Made by a program: the position numbers and the translations under genes
Shown here: positions 1 to 6,467 of the stretch, piece after piece
Numbering within the stretch: the first letter of the stretch is position 1
Layout: every line of letters starts with the position of its first letter
Notes under the pieces: generated by a model
Databases searched by the model: none
What the model was told of the DNA's origin: nothing
Seen by the model: only the letters and a program-made list of their open reading frames with translations
Source: UBA1563 sp041667115
GTDB taxonomy: Bacteria; Bacteroidota; Ignavibacteria; Ignavibacteriales; Ignavibacteriaceae
DNA length: 36,428 bases
Assembly: GCA_041667115.1 (NCBI GenBank)
Contig: JBAYFO010000036.1
Span: 1 to 36,428, forward strand
Direction: 5' to 3'

Positions 1-657
1 GAAACTATAAGCGCAAAGAAAATAGTTATTGCTACCGGTTCTTCACCGCGTCCGTTGAATGTTAAAGGAGAATTGGAGTATAAGGGACAGGGAATTTCTT
101 ACTGCGCTACTTGCGATGCTAAATTTTATGAAGGCAAACACGTTGTAGTAATTGGTGGAGGAAATTCGGCGATTGAAGAATCTCTTTTCATAACCAAGTT
201 CGCATCAAAAGTAACCATTGTTCATCAGTTTGATAAGCTTCAGGCAAATAAACTAGCTCAGGAAAAAGCGTTCGCGGATCCGAAGATAGAATTTATGTTT
301 GAATACGAACCGCGTGAATTTATTAAGAATGGTTCATCGGTAAACGAAGTGCTGGTTGAAAATCTTAATACGCACGAATTAAGCACAATCCACTGCGACG
401 GCGTTTTTATTTTCGCCGGAATGATCCCGAATATCAGCGAAATAAAACAGCATTTTGAACTTGATAACTGGGGCTATCTTAAAGCAGACGCGAATATGAA
501 AACAAATATTAAAGATGTTTACGCGGTTGGAGATGTTGCAAGTAAAGCTTTCAGACAAATTACTACCGCGACTTCCGACGGTACAATTGCCGCCATCTCA
601 ATTTCAAAAGAGATTGAAATGGAAACCGAACAACCGGTAGAGTTGGAGTCTGCTTAA
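1..657 (+). CDS. trxB: Thioredoxin reductase, 3' part (5' end outside window)
   Basis: NADPH- and FAD-dependent flavoenzyme that reduces thioredoxin in the cytoplasm. The reading frame is open from base 1 and ends at TAA 655-657, giving 218 visible residues. The first approximately 95-100 residues, with the N-terminal FAD dinucleotide motif, lie outside the window. Visible in order: an ATGSSPR segment of the FAD domain, the redox-active pair in SYCATCDAKF (CxxC), the NADPH-binding glycine motif GGGNSAIEES, and the C-terminal FAD motif around GDVASKAFRQ. The TTG at 55 could be read as a start, but homology clearly continues upstream of it, so the gene is cut by the window edge rather than beginning there. 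A strong terminator follows at 707-734. The CATC pair makes a general NADH oxidase or ferredoxin-NADP reductase of the same fold less likely. Confidence 0.93.
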   Translation, partial: ETISAKKIVIATGSSPRPLNVKGELEYKGQGISYCATCDAKFYEGKHVVVIGGGNSAIEESLFITKFASKVTIVHQFDKLQANKLAQEKAFADPKIEFMFEYEPREFIKNGSSVNEVLVENLNTHELSTIHCDGVFIFAGMIPNISEIKQHFELDNWGYLKADANMKTNIKDVYAVGDVASKAFRQITTATSDGTIAAISISKEIEMETEQPVELESA

Positions 658-706
658 TATTTTGATAGGAAGTTGTAGAATCATTTCAAGTCACTTCTGA
701 ATAAAT

Positions 707-734
707 AAAAAGCCGAATGAAAGTTCGGCTTTTT
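707..734 (+). terminator. Rho-independent terminator after thioredoxin reductase
   Basis: A perfect 7-bp stem AGCCGAA (711-717) / TTCGGCT (724-730) with a six-base loop, extended by AAAA (707-710) pairing with TTTT (731-734). The 3' side runs into T's on the plus strand. It closes the trxB transcript. The following 200 bases before the helicase show no gene. Confidence 0.88.
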
Positions 735-952
735 GTTTTGCGGGAGATAGACCTTGTAAGATTATTGAAGGACATTTTGCAAATCTACCAGTTTGTAGTC
801 TCATCCCTTTAGCCTAAATTGCATCTGTAAACCAGAAAGAGTCTTCAACGTCTTCATTGATTGCTATTCTTCCCGGCTCATTTATTCACCAGGTCACTAT
901 ACGAACAGTTCAACAACGTCTATTAATGACCTAATTATAGGATTATTATCCG

Positions 953-2719
953 ATGTCATTTGAAAAATTAGAAATTATAAATCCAATAAAAAAAGCGTTA
1001 GCCGCCGAAGGGTATGAAATTCCTACGCCTATCCAAAAGCAAGCGATCCCGGTAATTTTAGAAGGGCGCGACATTCTTGGTTCCGCGCAAACGGGTACCG
1101 GCAAAACCGCTGCCTTTGCTGTTCCAATCCTCCAGATGCTTTATGCAGAAAAAGATCATACTCAATTGAGCTTTCCTATTCAAGCGCTCATTCTCTCTCC
1201 AACACGTGAACTTGCTTTGCAGATTAAAGAAAGTTTTTCTACTTACGGACGCTTCACCGGGTTAACAAGCGCCGTTGTTTTTGGTGGAGTGCCGCAAAAA
1301 CCTCAAACAGATAAATTGAAAAAAGGTGTTGATATTCTTGTTGCTACTCCGGGACGTTTGTTGGATCTACTCGAACAAAAAGTTGTTGATCTGAGTAGAG
1401 TAAAAATATTCGTTTTGGATGAAGCCGACCGGATGATGGATATGGGATTTATTCATGATATAAAAAAAGTAATAAAAGTGTTGCCGGAAAAAAGACAAAA
1501 CTTGCTGTTCTCTGCAACCCTTGCGCCTGAAATTGCCAAACTCGCCGAAAACTTTTTGCATGAACCGGTTACTATCGAGATTGAACCTGAATCTCCTACG
1601 ATAGACGCAATTACTCAAGGTGTTTATTTTGTTGCTAAACCGGATAAGAAGAGATTATTGATCCACTTGCTTCGGGAGAATAAGGCTGATTCGGTACTTG
1701 TATTTACACGTACAAAATATGGGGCGGATAATCTGGTAAGGTTTTTAAAAACTTCCGGTATAGTTGCCAATGCTATTCATAGCGACAAAGCGCAGAGTTC
1801 AAGACAACGCGCTTTGAAAAATTTTAAGGATAAGGAAATACGGGTCTTAGTTGCCACCGATATTGCCGCTCGCGGATTAGACATCGAGCAGCTTGCGTTA
1901 GTTGTAAATTATGATATCCCGAATATTCCCGATTCATACATTCATCGCATAGGCAGAACCGGGCGTGCCGGATTAAGCGGACTTGCTCTTTCTTTCTGCG
2001 ATGTTGAAGAACGCGCATACTTGAAGGATATTAATAAACTCCTTAAAACACCCATTCCCGAAATGAGCGGGTATCCTTTTGCTCAAGTTACAACACCGGG
2101 CGAAAAAATTGAACCTCCGGTTCATAGAAGACAACAGGGGAATAGACCAAATCAACCTGTGCATCATCAAGCGGCAGGGAATAAACCTCAGCATAAAAAA
2201 CCAAACGAACAAGGACAGAAGCATGTCCGGTTCACCGAGCATAAAGGAACATCTGAAAATAAAAATACGGGAAAGACCGGTGCTGACGTTCCTAATTTTA
2301 TAAAGAATAAACGTGGTGACGGGTATCCTCGATCAGAAAACAACCAGAAGCCGTTTGTAAAAAAGAGTCCCGACAACCAAAACAAAACCGAGCATCAATC
2401 TCATCCCCAAAAGAGAGAAGCCGAACACGTGAGTAAAATTCATTCTACAGGAACCAGCGCTACCAAACACAAATCTGATGTTTGGAGAAATGATGCCGCT
2501 GCCCCGTACCGTTACGAAAAGAAAAAAGAGGATAGACCTTTCAAACACGATGAAACGAAAAAGCACAACACGACTCATCAACGTGGCAATGCAAATGAGC
2601 ATAAACCGGATCATAATAAATCTACAGCATCCACTGGAACTCCGAAACCCGAAAAGCTTTCGTGGTATAAACGGCTAGGTTTTAGTAAAAAAAAGAAAAG
2701 TGATGGCGGGAAGAGTTAG
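953..2719 (+). CDS. DEAD-box ATP-dependent RNA helicase, RhlE-like, with long basic tail
   Basis: 588-residue RNA helicase for ATP-driven RNA unwinding, of the kind used in ribosome assembly, RNA decay and cold adaptation. RecA-like domain 1 carries the Q motif (PTPIQ, residues 24-28), Walker A AQTGTGKT (about 45-52), PTREL, TPGRLL, DEAD (156-159) and SAT (187-189). Domain 2 carries ATDIAARGLD and HRIGRTGR (331-338). Family homology ends near residue 380. About 200 residues follow that are rich in His, Lys, Asn and Gln, low in complexity and ending SKKKKSDGGKS, probably disordered and RNA-binding. The ATG at 953 sits just before the Q motif, as expected; only a weak AGGA-like sequence lies upstream. 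The 3' end overlaps the next gene by 17 bases, suggesting coupled translation. RhlE is the closest named family, but the tail is too variable to assign a symbol. Confidence 0.93.
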   Translation: MSFEKLEIINPIKKALAAEGYEIPTPIQKQAIPVILEGRDILGSAQTGTGKTAAFAVPILQMLYAEKDHTQLSFPIQALILSPTRELALQIKESFSTYGRFTGLTSAVVFGGVPQKPQTDKLKKGVDILVATPGRLLDLLEQKVVDLSRVKIFVLDEADRMMDMGFIHDIKKVIKVLPEKRQNLLFSATLAPEIAKLAENFLHEPVTIEIEPESPTIDAITQGVYFVAKPDKKRLLIHLLRENKADSVLVFTRTKYGADNLVRFLKTSGIVANAIHSDKAQSSRQRALKNFKDKEIRVLVATDIAARGLDIEQLALVVNYDIPNIPDSYIHRIGRTGRAGLSGLALSFCDVEERAYLKDINKLLKTPIPEMSGYPFAQVTTPGEKIEPPVHRRQQGNRPNQPVHHQAAGNKPQHKKPNEQGQKHVRFTEHKGTSENKNTGKTGADVPNFIKNKRGDGYPRSENNQKPFVKKSPDNQNKTEHQSHPQKREAEHVSKIHSTGTSATKHKSDVWRNDAAAPYRYEKKKEDRPFKHDETKKHNTTHQRGNANEHKPDHNKSTASTGTPKPEKLSWYKRLGFSKKKKSDGGKS

Positions 2720-2894
2720 AGCAAATATAAAACCGGGAATGTATGTTGCAATCGTTCTTAAAGAAGATCAGCATACGGGAGAACTCACCGAAGGGATTGT
2801 GAAAAATATTTTAACGAATTCCTCCAAGCATCCGCATGGTATTAAAGTTAGGCTTGAAACCGGCGAAGTAGGGAGAGTTAAAAAGATTTTGTAG
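2703..2894 (+). CDS. YwbE family protein (DUF2196)
   Basis: Small 63-residue basic protein. The core reads like Bacillus YwbE: RANIKPGMYVAIVLKEDQ, then TGELTEGIVKNILTNS and HPHGIKVRL, a short beta-rich KOW/SH3-like fold. Its function is not established; one-gene spacing after an RNA helicase suggests an RNA or ribosome connection, which is inference. Two start codons adjoin: GTG at 2700 and ATG at 2703. I choose the ATG because it gives MAGRVRANIKPG, the usual length. The start lies inside the helicase coding region, overlapping its last 17 bases in another frame, so translation is probably coupled. Confidence 0.85.
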   Translation: MAGRVRANIKPGMYVAIVLKEDQHTGELTEGIVKNILTNSSKHPHGIKVRLETGEVGRVKKIL

Positions 2895-2911
2895 GGCATG
2901 AATTTTTCCCC

Positions 2912-2942
2912 TTGACAATTTTTCTTCATTCTATTATGTTGC
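2912..2942 (+). promoter_or_regulatory. Promoter for putative small RNA unit 1
   Basis: TTGACA at 2912-2917, a 17-base spacer and TATGTTGC at 2935-2942. The -35 box is perfect and the spacing equals that of the other promoters in this region. The -7 box departs from TAnnTTTG at its last two positions. It begins 17 bases after the ywbE-like stop and fires into a stretch without a gene that ends in a terminator hairpin. Confidence 0.55.
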
Positions 2943-2944
2943 AC

Positions 2945-3026
2945 CCACTGTTTCTGTACCTCTATACGGAAATAGATTATTACTTTAAAACATTCCGCCT
3001 TAGCAACCCCCTAAGGCGGTCTTTAT
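2945..3026 (+). ncRNA. Putative small RNA, unit 1 of three-hairpin-unit array
   Basis: About 80 bases between a promoter and a terminator. The 5' hairpin is TTTCTGTA (2951-2958) / TACGGAAA (2965-2972), eight pairs including one G-T, loop CCTCTA. A 22-base AT-rich linker follows. Then comes a terminator stem CCGCCTTA (2995-3002) / TAAGGCGG (3012-3019) with loop GCAACCCCC and the tail TCTTTATTTT. No ORF with a ribosome site lies inside. Unit 2 at 3683-3760 shares the TTCTGTA hairpin, the spacing and the CGCCTTA/TAAGGCG terminator with a C-run in the loop, so the two look like duplicates. Expression has not been shown; function unknown. Confidence 0.5.
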
Positions 3027-3030
3027 TTTA
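2995..3030 (+). terminator. Terminator of small RNA unit 1 (C-rich loop)
   Basis: Eight-base perfect stem CCGCCTTA/TAAGGCGG (2995-3002 with 3012-3019), a nine-base loop ending in five C's, then TCTTTATTTTA. It also stops readthrough from the helicase-ywbE operon. Confidence 0.75.
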
Positions 3031-3079
3031 AATCATACTTTGCTTTTTGTGATCCCCGGATTTAGTAAAAATAATTTTA

Positions 3080-3110
3080 TTGAAAATCCGTCGGCTAATG
3101 AATATATTTG
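3080..3110 (+). promoter_or_regulatory. Bacteroidota-type promoter for the 170-aa ORF
   Basis: TTGAAA at 3080-3085, a 17-base spacer and TATATTTG at 3103-3110, an exact match to the TAnnTTTG -7 box. The expected transcription start is near 3117, about 24 bases before the ATG at 3141. It supports the view that the following orphan ORF is transcribed. Confidence 0.6.
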
Positions 3111-3140
3111 GAACAGCTATTTAAAAGTAGATAAAGAACA

Positions 3141-3653
3141 ATGCCGGTTAATCCCATATATAATTATCCGATCTTACTGGAACAGATAAAATATGTTTCG
3201 GGGGAGAATAACACAGCTAAAAGCAGTGAGAACTTTCTTGCATGGGATAATAAAAGGAGTGCTGATAAAATTACCGATTCAACAAAGAGTTCAATCGTAA
3301 CACAACATTATGATGACACGCTCTCTTTGTCTGCTAATTCATTAAGACTTCAGAAAAGTGCCCCTGCCTCAAAACTAAATAATTTCGCGAAAATTTTTAA
3401 CGATGAAAAGCAGCCGCTATCGATATATCGCAATCCTTCAGTTAATACCGGGGTTATTTCATCTGCTTTGGAAGTGGATACGCTATCGGGCAATATCGGG
3501 GATGGATTCTACCTCGGTGGTTCTCATACCCAAAATGTTTCTAATCCGAAACTTCTAACGATTACATCAGATTCGATTCATGAAAATATTAAGCAAGTTT
3601 ATTCTATAAAGAATAAAAAATTTCATGGGACGTTAGTCAATCTTTTATTCTAA
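3141..3653 (+). CDS. Hypothetical protein, orphan
   Basis: A 170-residue protein that I do not recognise. It has no signal peptide, no membrane segment and no catalytic motif that I can name. It is rich in Ser, Asn, Thr and Lys, as in a disordered or secreted-effector-like chain, and ends HGTLVNLLF. Support for it being real: a good promoter (TTGAAA, 17 bases, TATATTTG) ends 30 bases upstream, no longer ORF competes on either strand, and a strong terminator follows at 3726-3754. Against: no clear ribosome binding site precedes the ATG and I see no homology. It sits between two hairpin units that resemble each other, so it may be an insertion between duplicated small-RNA units. Confidence 0.5.
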   Translation: MPVNPIYNYPILLEQIKYVSGENNTAKSSENFLAWDNKRSADKITDSTKSSIVTQHYDDTLSLSANSLRLQKSAPASKLNNFAKIFNDEKQPLSIYRNPSVNTGVISSALEVDTLSGNIGDGFYLGGSHTQNVSNPKLLTITSDSIHENIKQVYSIKNKKFHGTLVNLLF

Positions 3654-3682
3654 ACTCCTCCCATTTTCATATTTTTCTTTTG

Positions 3683-3760
3683 CCAATTCTGTATCTTTTA
3701 CAGAAAAAGCAAATTTGTTGTTGAGAACGCCTTAGCCTACCCCTCTAAGGCGTTTTTTAT
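3683..3760 (+). ncRNA. Putative small RNA, unit 2 (or structured 3' UTR of the 170-aa ORF)
   Basis: Hairpin TTCTGTA (3687-3693) / TACAGAA (3699-3705), loop TCTTT; a 20-base linker; then stem AACGCCTTA (3726-3734) / TAAGGCGTT (3746-3754) with loop GCCTACCCCTC and a T-rich tail. The layout and sequence match unit 1 closely. The only -7-like box upstream is TATTTTTC at 3670-3677, without a convincing -35 box, so this unit may instead be the processed 3' end of the upstream ORF's mRNA. Confidence 0.45.
3726..3760 (+). terminator. Terminator of unit 2 / 170-aa ORF
   Basis: Nine-base perfect stem AACGCCTTA/TAAGGCGTT followed by TTTTATTT. The eleven-base loop holds a run of four C's. Confidence 0.8.
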
Positions 3761-3806
3761 TTCAGCTTCCCTTTAAAATAATTTTTAAAGATTCTAAAAA
3801 AATAAC

Positions 3807-3837
3807 TTGACATTTAAATAAAACAGTTTTAGATTTG
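3807..3837 (+). promoter_or_regulatory. Bacteroidota-type promoter for small RNA unit 3
   Basis: TTGACA at 3807-3812, a 17-base spacer and TAGATTTG at 3830-3837: a perfect -35 box and an exact TAnnTTTG. It is the best promoter in the window. No credible coding region follows for over 500 bases, but a two-hairpin structure starts 7 bases later. Confidence 0.72.
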
Positions 3838-3842
3838 CACCA

Positions 3843-3914
3843 CGATTCATTATGCTTACCCCCCATAGTGAATCTTCCCACGCCCGGTAGCCCTCCACCG
3901 GGCATTTTTATTTT
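3843..3914 (+). ncRNA. Putative small RNA, unit 3
   Basis: About 70 bases starting at the expected transcription start. The 5' hairpin is GATTCATTATG (3844-3854) / CATAGTGAATC (3864-3874), eleven pairs including one G-T, with loop CTTACCCCC. A linker TTCCCAC leads into terminator stem GCCCGGT (3882-3888) / ACCGGGC (3897-3903) with loop AGCCCTCC and tail ATTTTTATTTT. Both loops and the linker expose C-runs. In other bacteria such loops (UCCC motifs) bind G-rich ribosome binding sites; applying that here is inference. The architecture matches units 1 and 2 although the stems differ in sequence. Confidence 0.6.
3882..3914 (+). terminator. Terminator of small RNA unit 3
   Basis: Seven-base GC-rich perfect stem with loop AGCCCTCC, followed by ATTTTTATTTTA. 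Confidence 0.8.
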
Positions 3915-4008
3915 ATCTCTGTTAACTCGAAGCACTTCCCCCCTGATAAGATCTTTTAAGTCTTTTACTTTTCTACCGTTCAATTCGGCTCTTTGTATAA
4001 GTAGATCT

Positions 4009-4047
4009 ATACCTCCTTAGATGTATCTTCTAAGTCGGTATTTTTTT
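4009..4047 (+). terminator. Orphan terminator
   Basis: Stem ATACC (4009-4013) / GGTAT (4037-4041) and inner stem CTTAGA (4016-4021) / TCTAAG (4029-4034), separated by a TC/TC internal loop, then six T's. No gene or clear promoter lies between it and the unit 3 terminator. The stretch 3915-4008 contains a run of six C's (3938-3943) and may be a fourth, weaker small-RNA unit or readthrough protection. Confidence 0.65.
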
Positions 4048-4190
4048 GTGCATTCTTTTTAATAAGGCGGAAAAGGCAAAACCATCCGGTCATTTTGCGG
4101 TTCTGTTCTGCCTCTCAACCGGAATGTATTAATTATGGGAAATGGGTGTGGGCGGGTGAAAACTGCCGGAGAGAAAACTAAAAATAGTTA

Positions 4191-4221
4191 TTGAGAATAA
4201 CCATAAATATTTTTAGTTTAG
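4191..4221 (+). promoter_or_regulatory. Promoter for the sensor kinase operon
   Basis: TTGAGA at 4191-4196, a 17-base spacer and TAGTTTAG at 4214-4221, one mismatch from TAnnTTTG. It leaves an approximately 165-base leader before the kinase ATG at 4393. Nothing else in 4048-4392 is recognised apart from a possible pseudoknot at 4074-4122. Confidence 0.45.
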
Positions 4222-4392
4222 ATCCAGTAATTAATCAAAGATAAATTTCTGAGAAACGCAATGAGAAATAAACAGCTAATGCTTCGGTTTATTTTTCCAA
4301 TACTGCACTTATAAGGACTTGTACAAAAAGCGAATCTTACAAAATCAAAAACGAGCAGACTGATTGTTTAGCAAGTAAAACCTACAAAGGAA

Positions 4393-6435
4393 ATGATTAC
4401 CTTTAAGAAAAAATACATCTTTTCAATATTGCTTATAGGAATACTAGTTAACAGCCATATACAAGCGAGTAATCCGGAAGCAACTAGTAAAGCCCAAATA
4501 AAAAAGATCGTTATCGCTTCCGAGCCTGACTACCCCCCTTATTGTATAGTAGATAAAAACGGCAATGCGGATGGATTTTCCGTTGATCTCTTTAAGGCTG
4601 CTGCTAAAGCGGTGAATATCGAAGTTGAGATTAAAATTGGCATCTGGAATCAGATTAAACAAGATTTAGCCGAAGGGAAAATAGATGCGCTTCCGTTGGT
4701 AGGAAGAACCCCGGAGCGGGAAATTCTGTATGATTTTACTTTCCCGTACCTTACGCTTCATGGAGCCATTTTTGTTAGAGAGGGAACCACCGGCATTAAA
4801 ACTGTGGCGGATTTAAAGGATAAAAAAATAGTTGTTATGAAAGGGGACAATGCCGAGGAGTACGTACGCCGCGCGAATATATCAAAATATATTTATACAA
4901 CTCATACCTTCGGAGAAGCTTTTAGCGATCTGGCGAATGGAGAATATGACGCAGTAATCACACAACGAGTATTGGGACTTCAGCTCCTAAAGGAGATGAA
5001 CCTAGAAACCATTATCCCTCTGGATATAAACCTTGATGAATTCAGACAAGATTTCTGCTTTGCTGTTAAGAAAGGGAATAAAGAACTATTATCCCGGCTT
5101 AGCGAAGGTCTCTCAATTGTTATAGCGAATAAAACCTATGACAGGCTTCATGTAAAATGGTTTGGACCAAATTTACAAGGACAAATAGCTTTGAAAGACG
5201 CGGTAAGAATTGCGCTCTATGTTTTGATTCCTTTAATCATTCTCTTCTCTCTTGTTTCGATAGTTATTTTACGTTCTGAAGTGAAGAAAAGAACGGCTAA
5301 GTTGCAAGAAAGCGAAGAACACTTTCGTGCAATATTTGAACAAGCTGCGGTTGGAGTCGCCCTGTTAAATACTGAAACCGGTCAATTTATCCGTATCAAT
5401 CAAAAATATTGTGATTTTGTAGGGTACACTATGCAAGAAATGTTGCAAAAAACATTAATGGATATTACCTATGATGAAGACATCAAAACGAATCTTGAGA
5501 AGAACAGGCTGTTGATAGAAAAAAATGAGCGGGAATATTCTTTGGAAAAACGGTATGTACATAAAGACGGAACGATAATTTGGGGCAGCCTTACAATTTC
5601 TCCATTATGGAAATCAGGTGAAAAACCTGAAACATATTTTCACATTGCGATAGTGGAAGATATAACAGAGCGAAAGCAATCGGAATTAATTATTAGTCAG
5701 CAGAACAAACAACTCCATGAAGTAAACGCGACAAAGGATAAATTCTTCTCCATTATCGCACACGATTTAAGAAGTCCGTTCCAGGGATTTCTGGGAATGA
5801 CGAAAATGATGGCTGAAAATAGTGGTGAATTTTCAACCGAAGAATCATCAAAACTTTCCAAGGAGATGAACCAATCAGCAGAGAATCTTTTTAAACTACT
5901 GCAAAATTTGTTGGAATGGGCGCGGATACAAAACGGTACGATGGATTTTACACCGGGTGATTTCGTTCTGAAAGAAATAGTGGATGATAATCTTGAAGCC
6001 ATAAAGCAAAGCGCTAAACAAAAGGGAATCACCATCACCAATGAAGTTACTGAAGAACTAATGGTTTTTGTAGATGAAAGAATGCTTCGTAGTATTCTAA
6101 GCAATCTTATTTCAAATGCAGTTAAGTTTACAAGAAGAGGAGGAGAAGTTACTCTAAAAGCAAAAACGGTACCTAATAATTTGGTGGAAATTTCCGTTGC
6201 CGATACGGGAATTGGACTATCTGAGAGTACTCTAAATAAACTCTTCAAAATAGATGAGAAGGTAGGAAGAAAAGGAACGGATGGCGAACCAAGCACCGGC
6301 TTGGGCTTATTGCTCTGTAAGGAGTTTGTTGAAAAGCACGGGGGAAAGATATGGGCGGAAAGCGAAAAAGAAAAAGGAAGCACCTTCTACTTTACGGTTC
6401 CGGCAAAAGAGATAATTCATAACCTATCCCGATAA
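4393..6435 (+). CDS. Sensor histidine kinase with periplasmic solute-binding (SBP_bac_3) and PAS domains
   Basis: 680-residue membrane sensor kinase. Signal peptide, about residues 1-25; amino-acid-binding-type periplasmic domain, about 37-257 (IVIASEPDYPPY, DGFSVDLFKAA, LVGRTPERE); one membrane helix, about 269-294; PAS, about 305-428, ending in the DITERK signature; HisKA with the phosphoacceptor His457 in FFSIIAHDLR; HATPase with N box NLISNAVKFT (571-580), G1 DTGIGLS and G2 STGLGL. It probably senses a small periplasmic ligand such as an amino acid or organic acid and autophosphorylates. The cluster downstream supplies a receiver protein but no DNA-binding regulator. AAAGG lies only 2-3 bases before the ATG, too close for a good ribosome site. 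The last five residues and the stop codon lie inside a REP-like inverted repeat. Confidence 0.9.
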   Translation: MITFKKKYIFSILLIGILVNSHIQASNPEATSKAQIKKIVIASEPDYPPYCIVDKNGNADGFSVDLFKAAAKAVNIEVEIKIGIWNQIKQDLAEGKIDALPLVGRTPEREILYDFTFPYLTLHGAIFVREGTTGIKTVADLKDKKIVVMKGDNAEEYVRRANISKYIYTTHTFGEAFSDLANGEYDAVITQRVLGLQLLKEMNLETIIPLDINLDEFRQDFCFAVKKGNKELLSRLSEGLSIVIANKTYDRLHVKWFGPNLQGQIALKDAVRIALYVLIPLIILFSLVSIVILRSEVKKRTAKLQESEEHFRAIFEQAAVGVALLNTETGQFIRINQKYCDFVGYTMQEMLQKTLMDITYDEDIKTNLEKNRLLIEKNEREYSLEKRYVHKDGTIIWGSLTISPLWKSGEKPETYFHIAIVEDITERKQSELIISQQNKQLHEVNATKDKFFSIIAHDLRSPFQGFLGMTKMMAENSGEFSTEESSKLSKEMNQSAENLFKLLQNLLEWARIQNGTMDFTPGDFVLKEIVDDNLEAIKQSAKQKGITITNEVTEELMVFVDERMLRSILSNLISNAVKFTRRGGEVTLKAKTVPNNLVEISVADTGIGLSESTLNKLFKIDEKVGRKGTDGEPSTGLGLLLCKEFVEKHGGKIWAESEKEKGSTFYFTVPAKEIIHNLSR

Positions 6436-6453
6436 CTATCGGGACAGGTTATG
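6418..6453. repeat. REP-like inverted repeat overlapping a stop codon
   Basis: CATAACCT (6418-6425) pairs with AGGTTATG (6446-6453), and TCCCGATA (6427-6434) with TATCGGGA (6437-6444): sixteen pairs with a single A-C mismatch and a two-base centre. The core matches the palindrome at 10163-10186. The kinase stop TAA is 6433-6435, inside the left arm. There is no T-run, so it is not a standard terminator. Confidence 0.75.
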
Positions 6454-6467
6454 TTTAAGTTGATATT

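Noticed and set aside
888..934. AGGTCA/TGACCT spaced repeat before the helicase gene
   Set aside because: Six-base arms about 37 bases apart are expected by chance in AT-rich intergenic DNA.
3762..4020. Opposing 73- and 61-codon frames over the small-RNA region
   Set aside because: Both run across the promoter, hairpins and terminators, and the translations are low-complexity Pro/Ser or Gly/Lys shadows of the structured RNA sequence.
4064..4130. Possible cyclic-di-GMP (GEMM) riboswitch because of GGCAAAACC
   Set aside because: The conserved GEMM core GACGCAAAGCC is missing and the predicted promoter lies downstream.
4261..4314. 17-codon leader peptide-like frame (MRNKQLMLRFIFPILHL)
   Set aside because: It resembles a truncated signal peptide but has no ribosome site and no attenuation hairpin after it.
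5697..6383. 228-codon open frame on the minus strand
   Set aside because: It lies wholly antisense to the kinase core of a well-supported gene, its translation is Ser/Phe/Leu-rich as expected for a codon shadow, and no promoter or ribosome site supports it.
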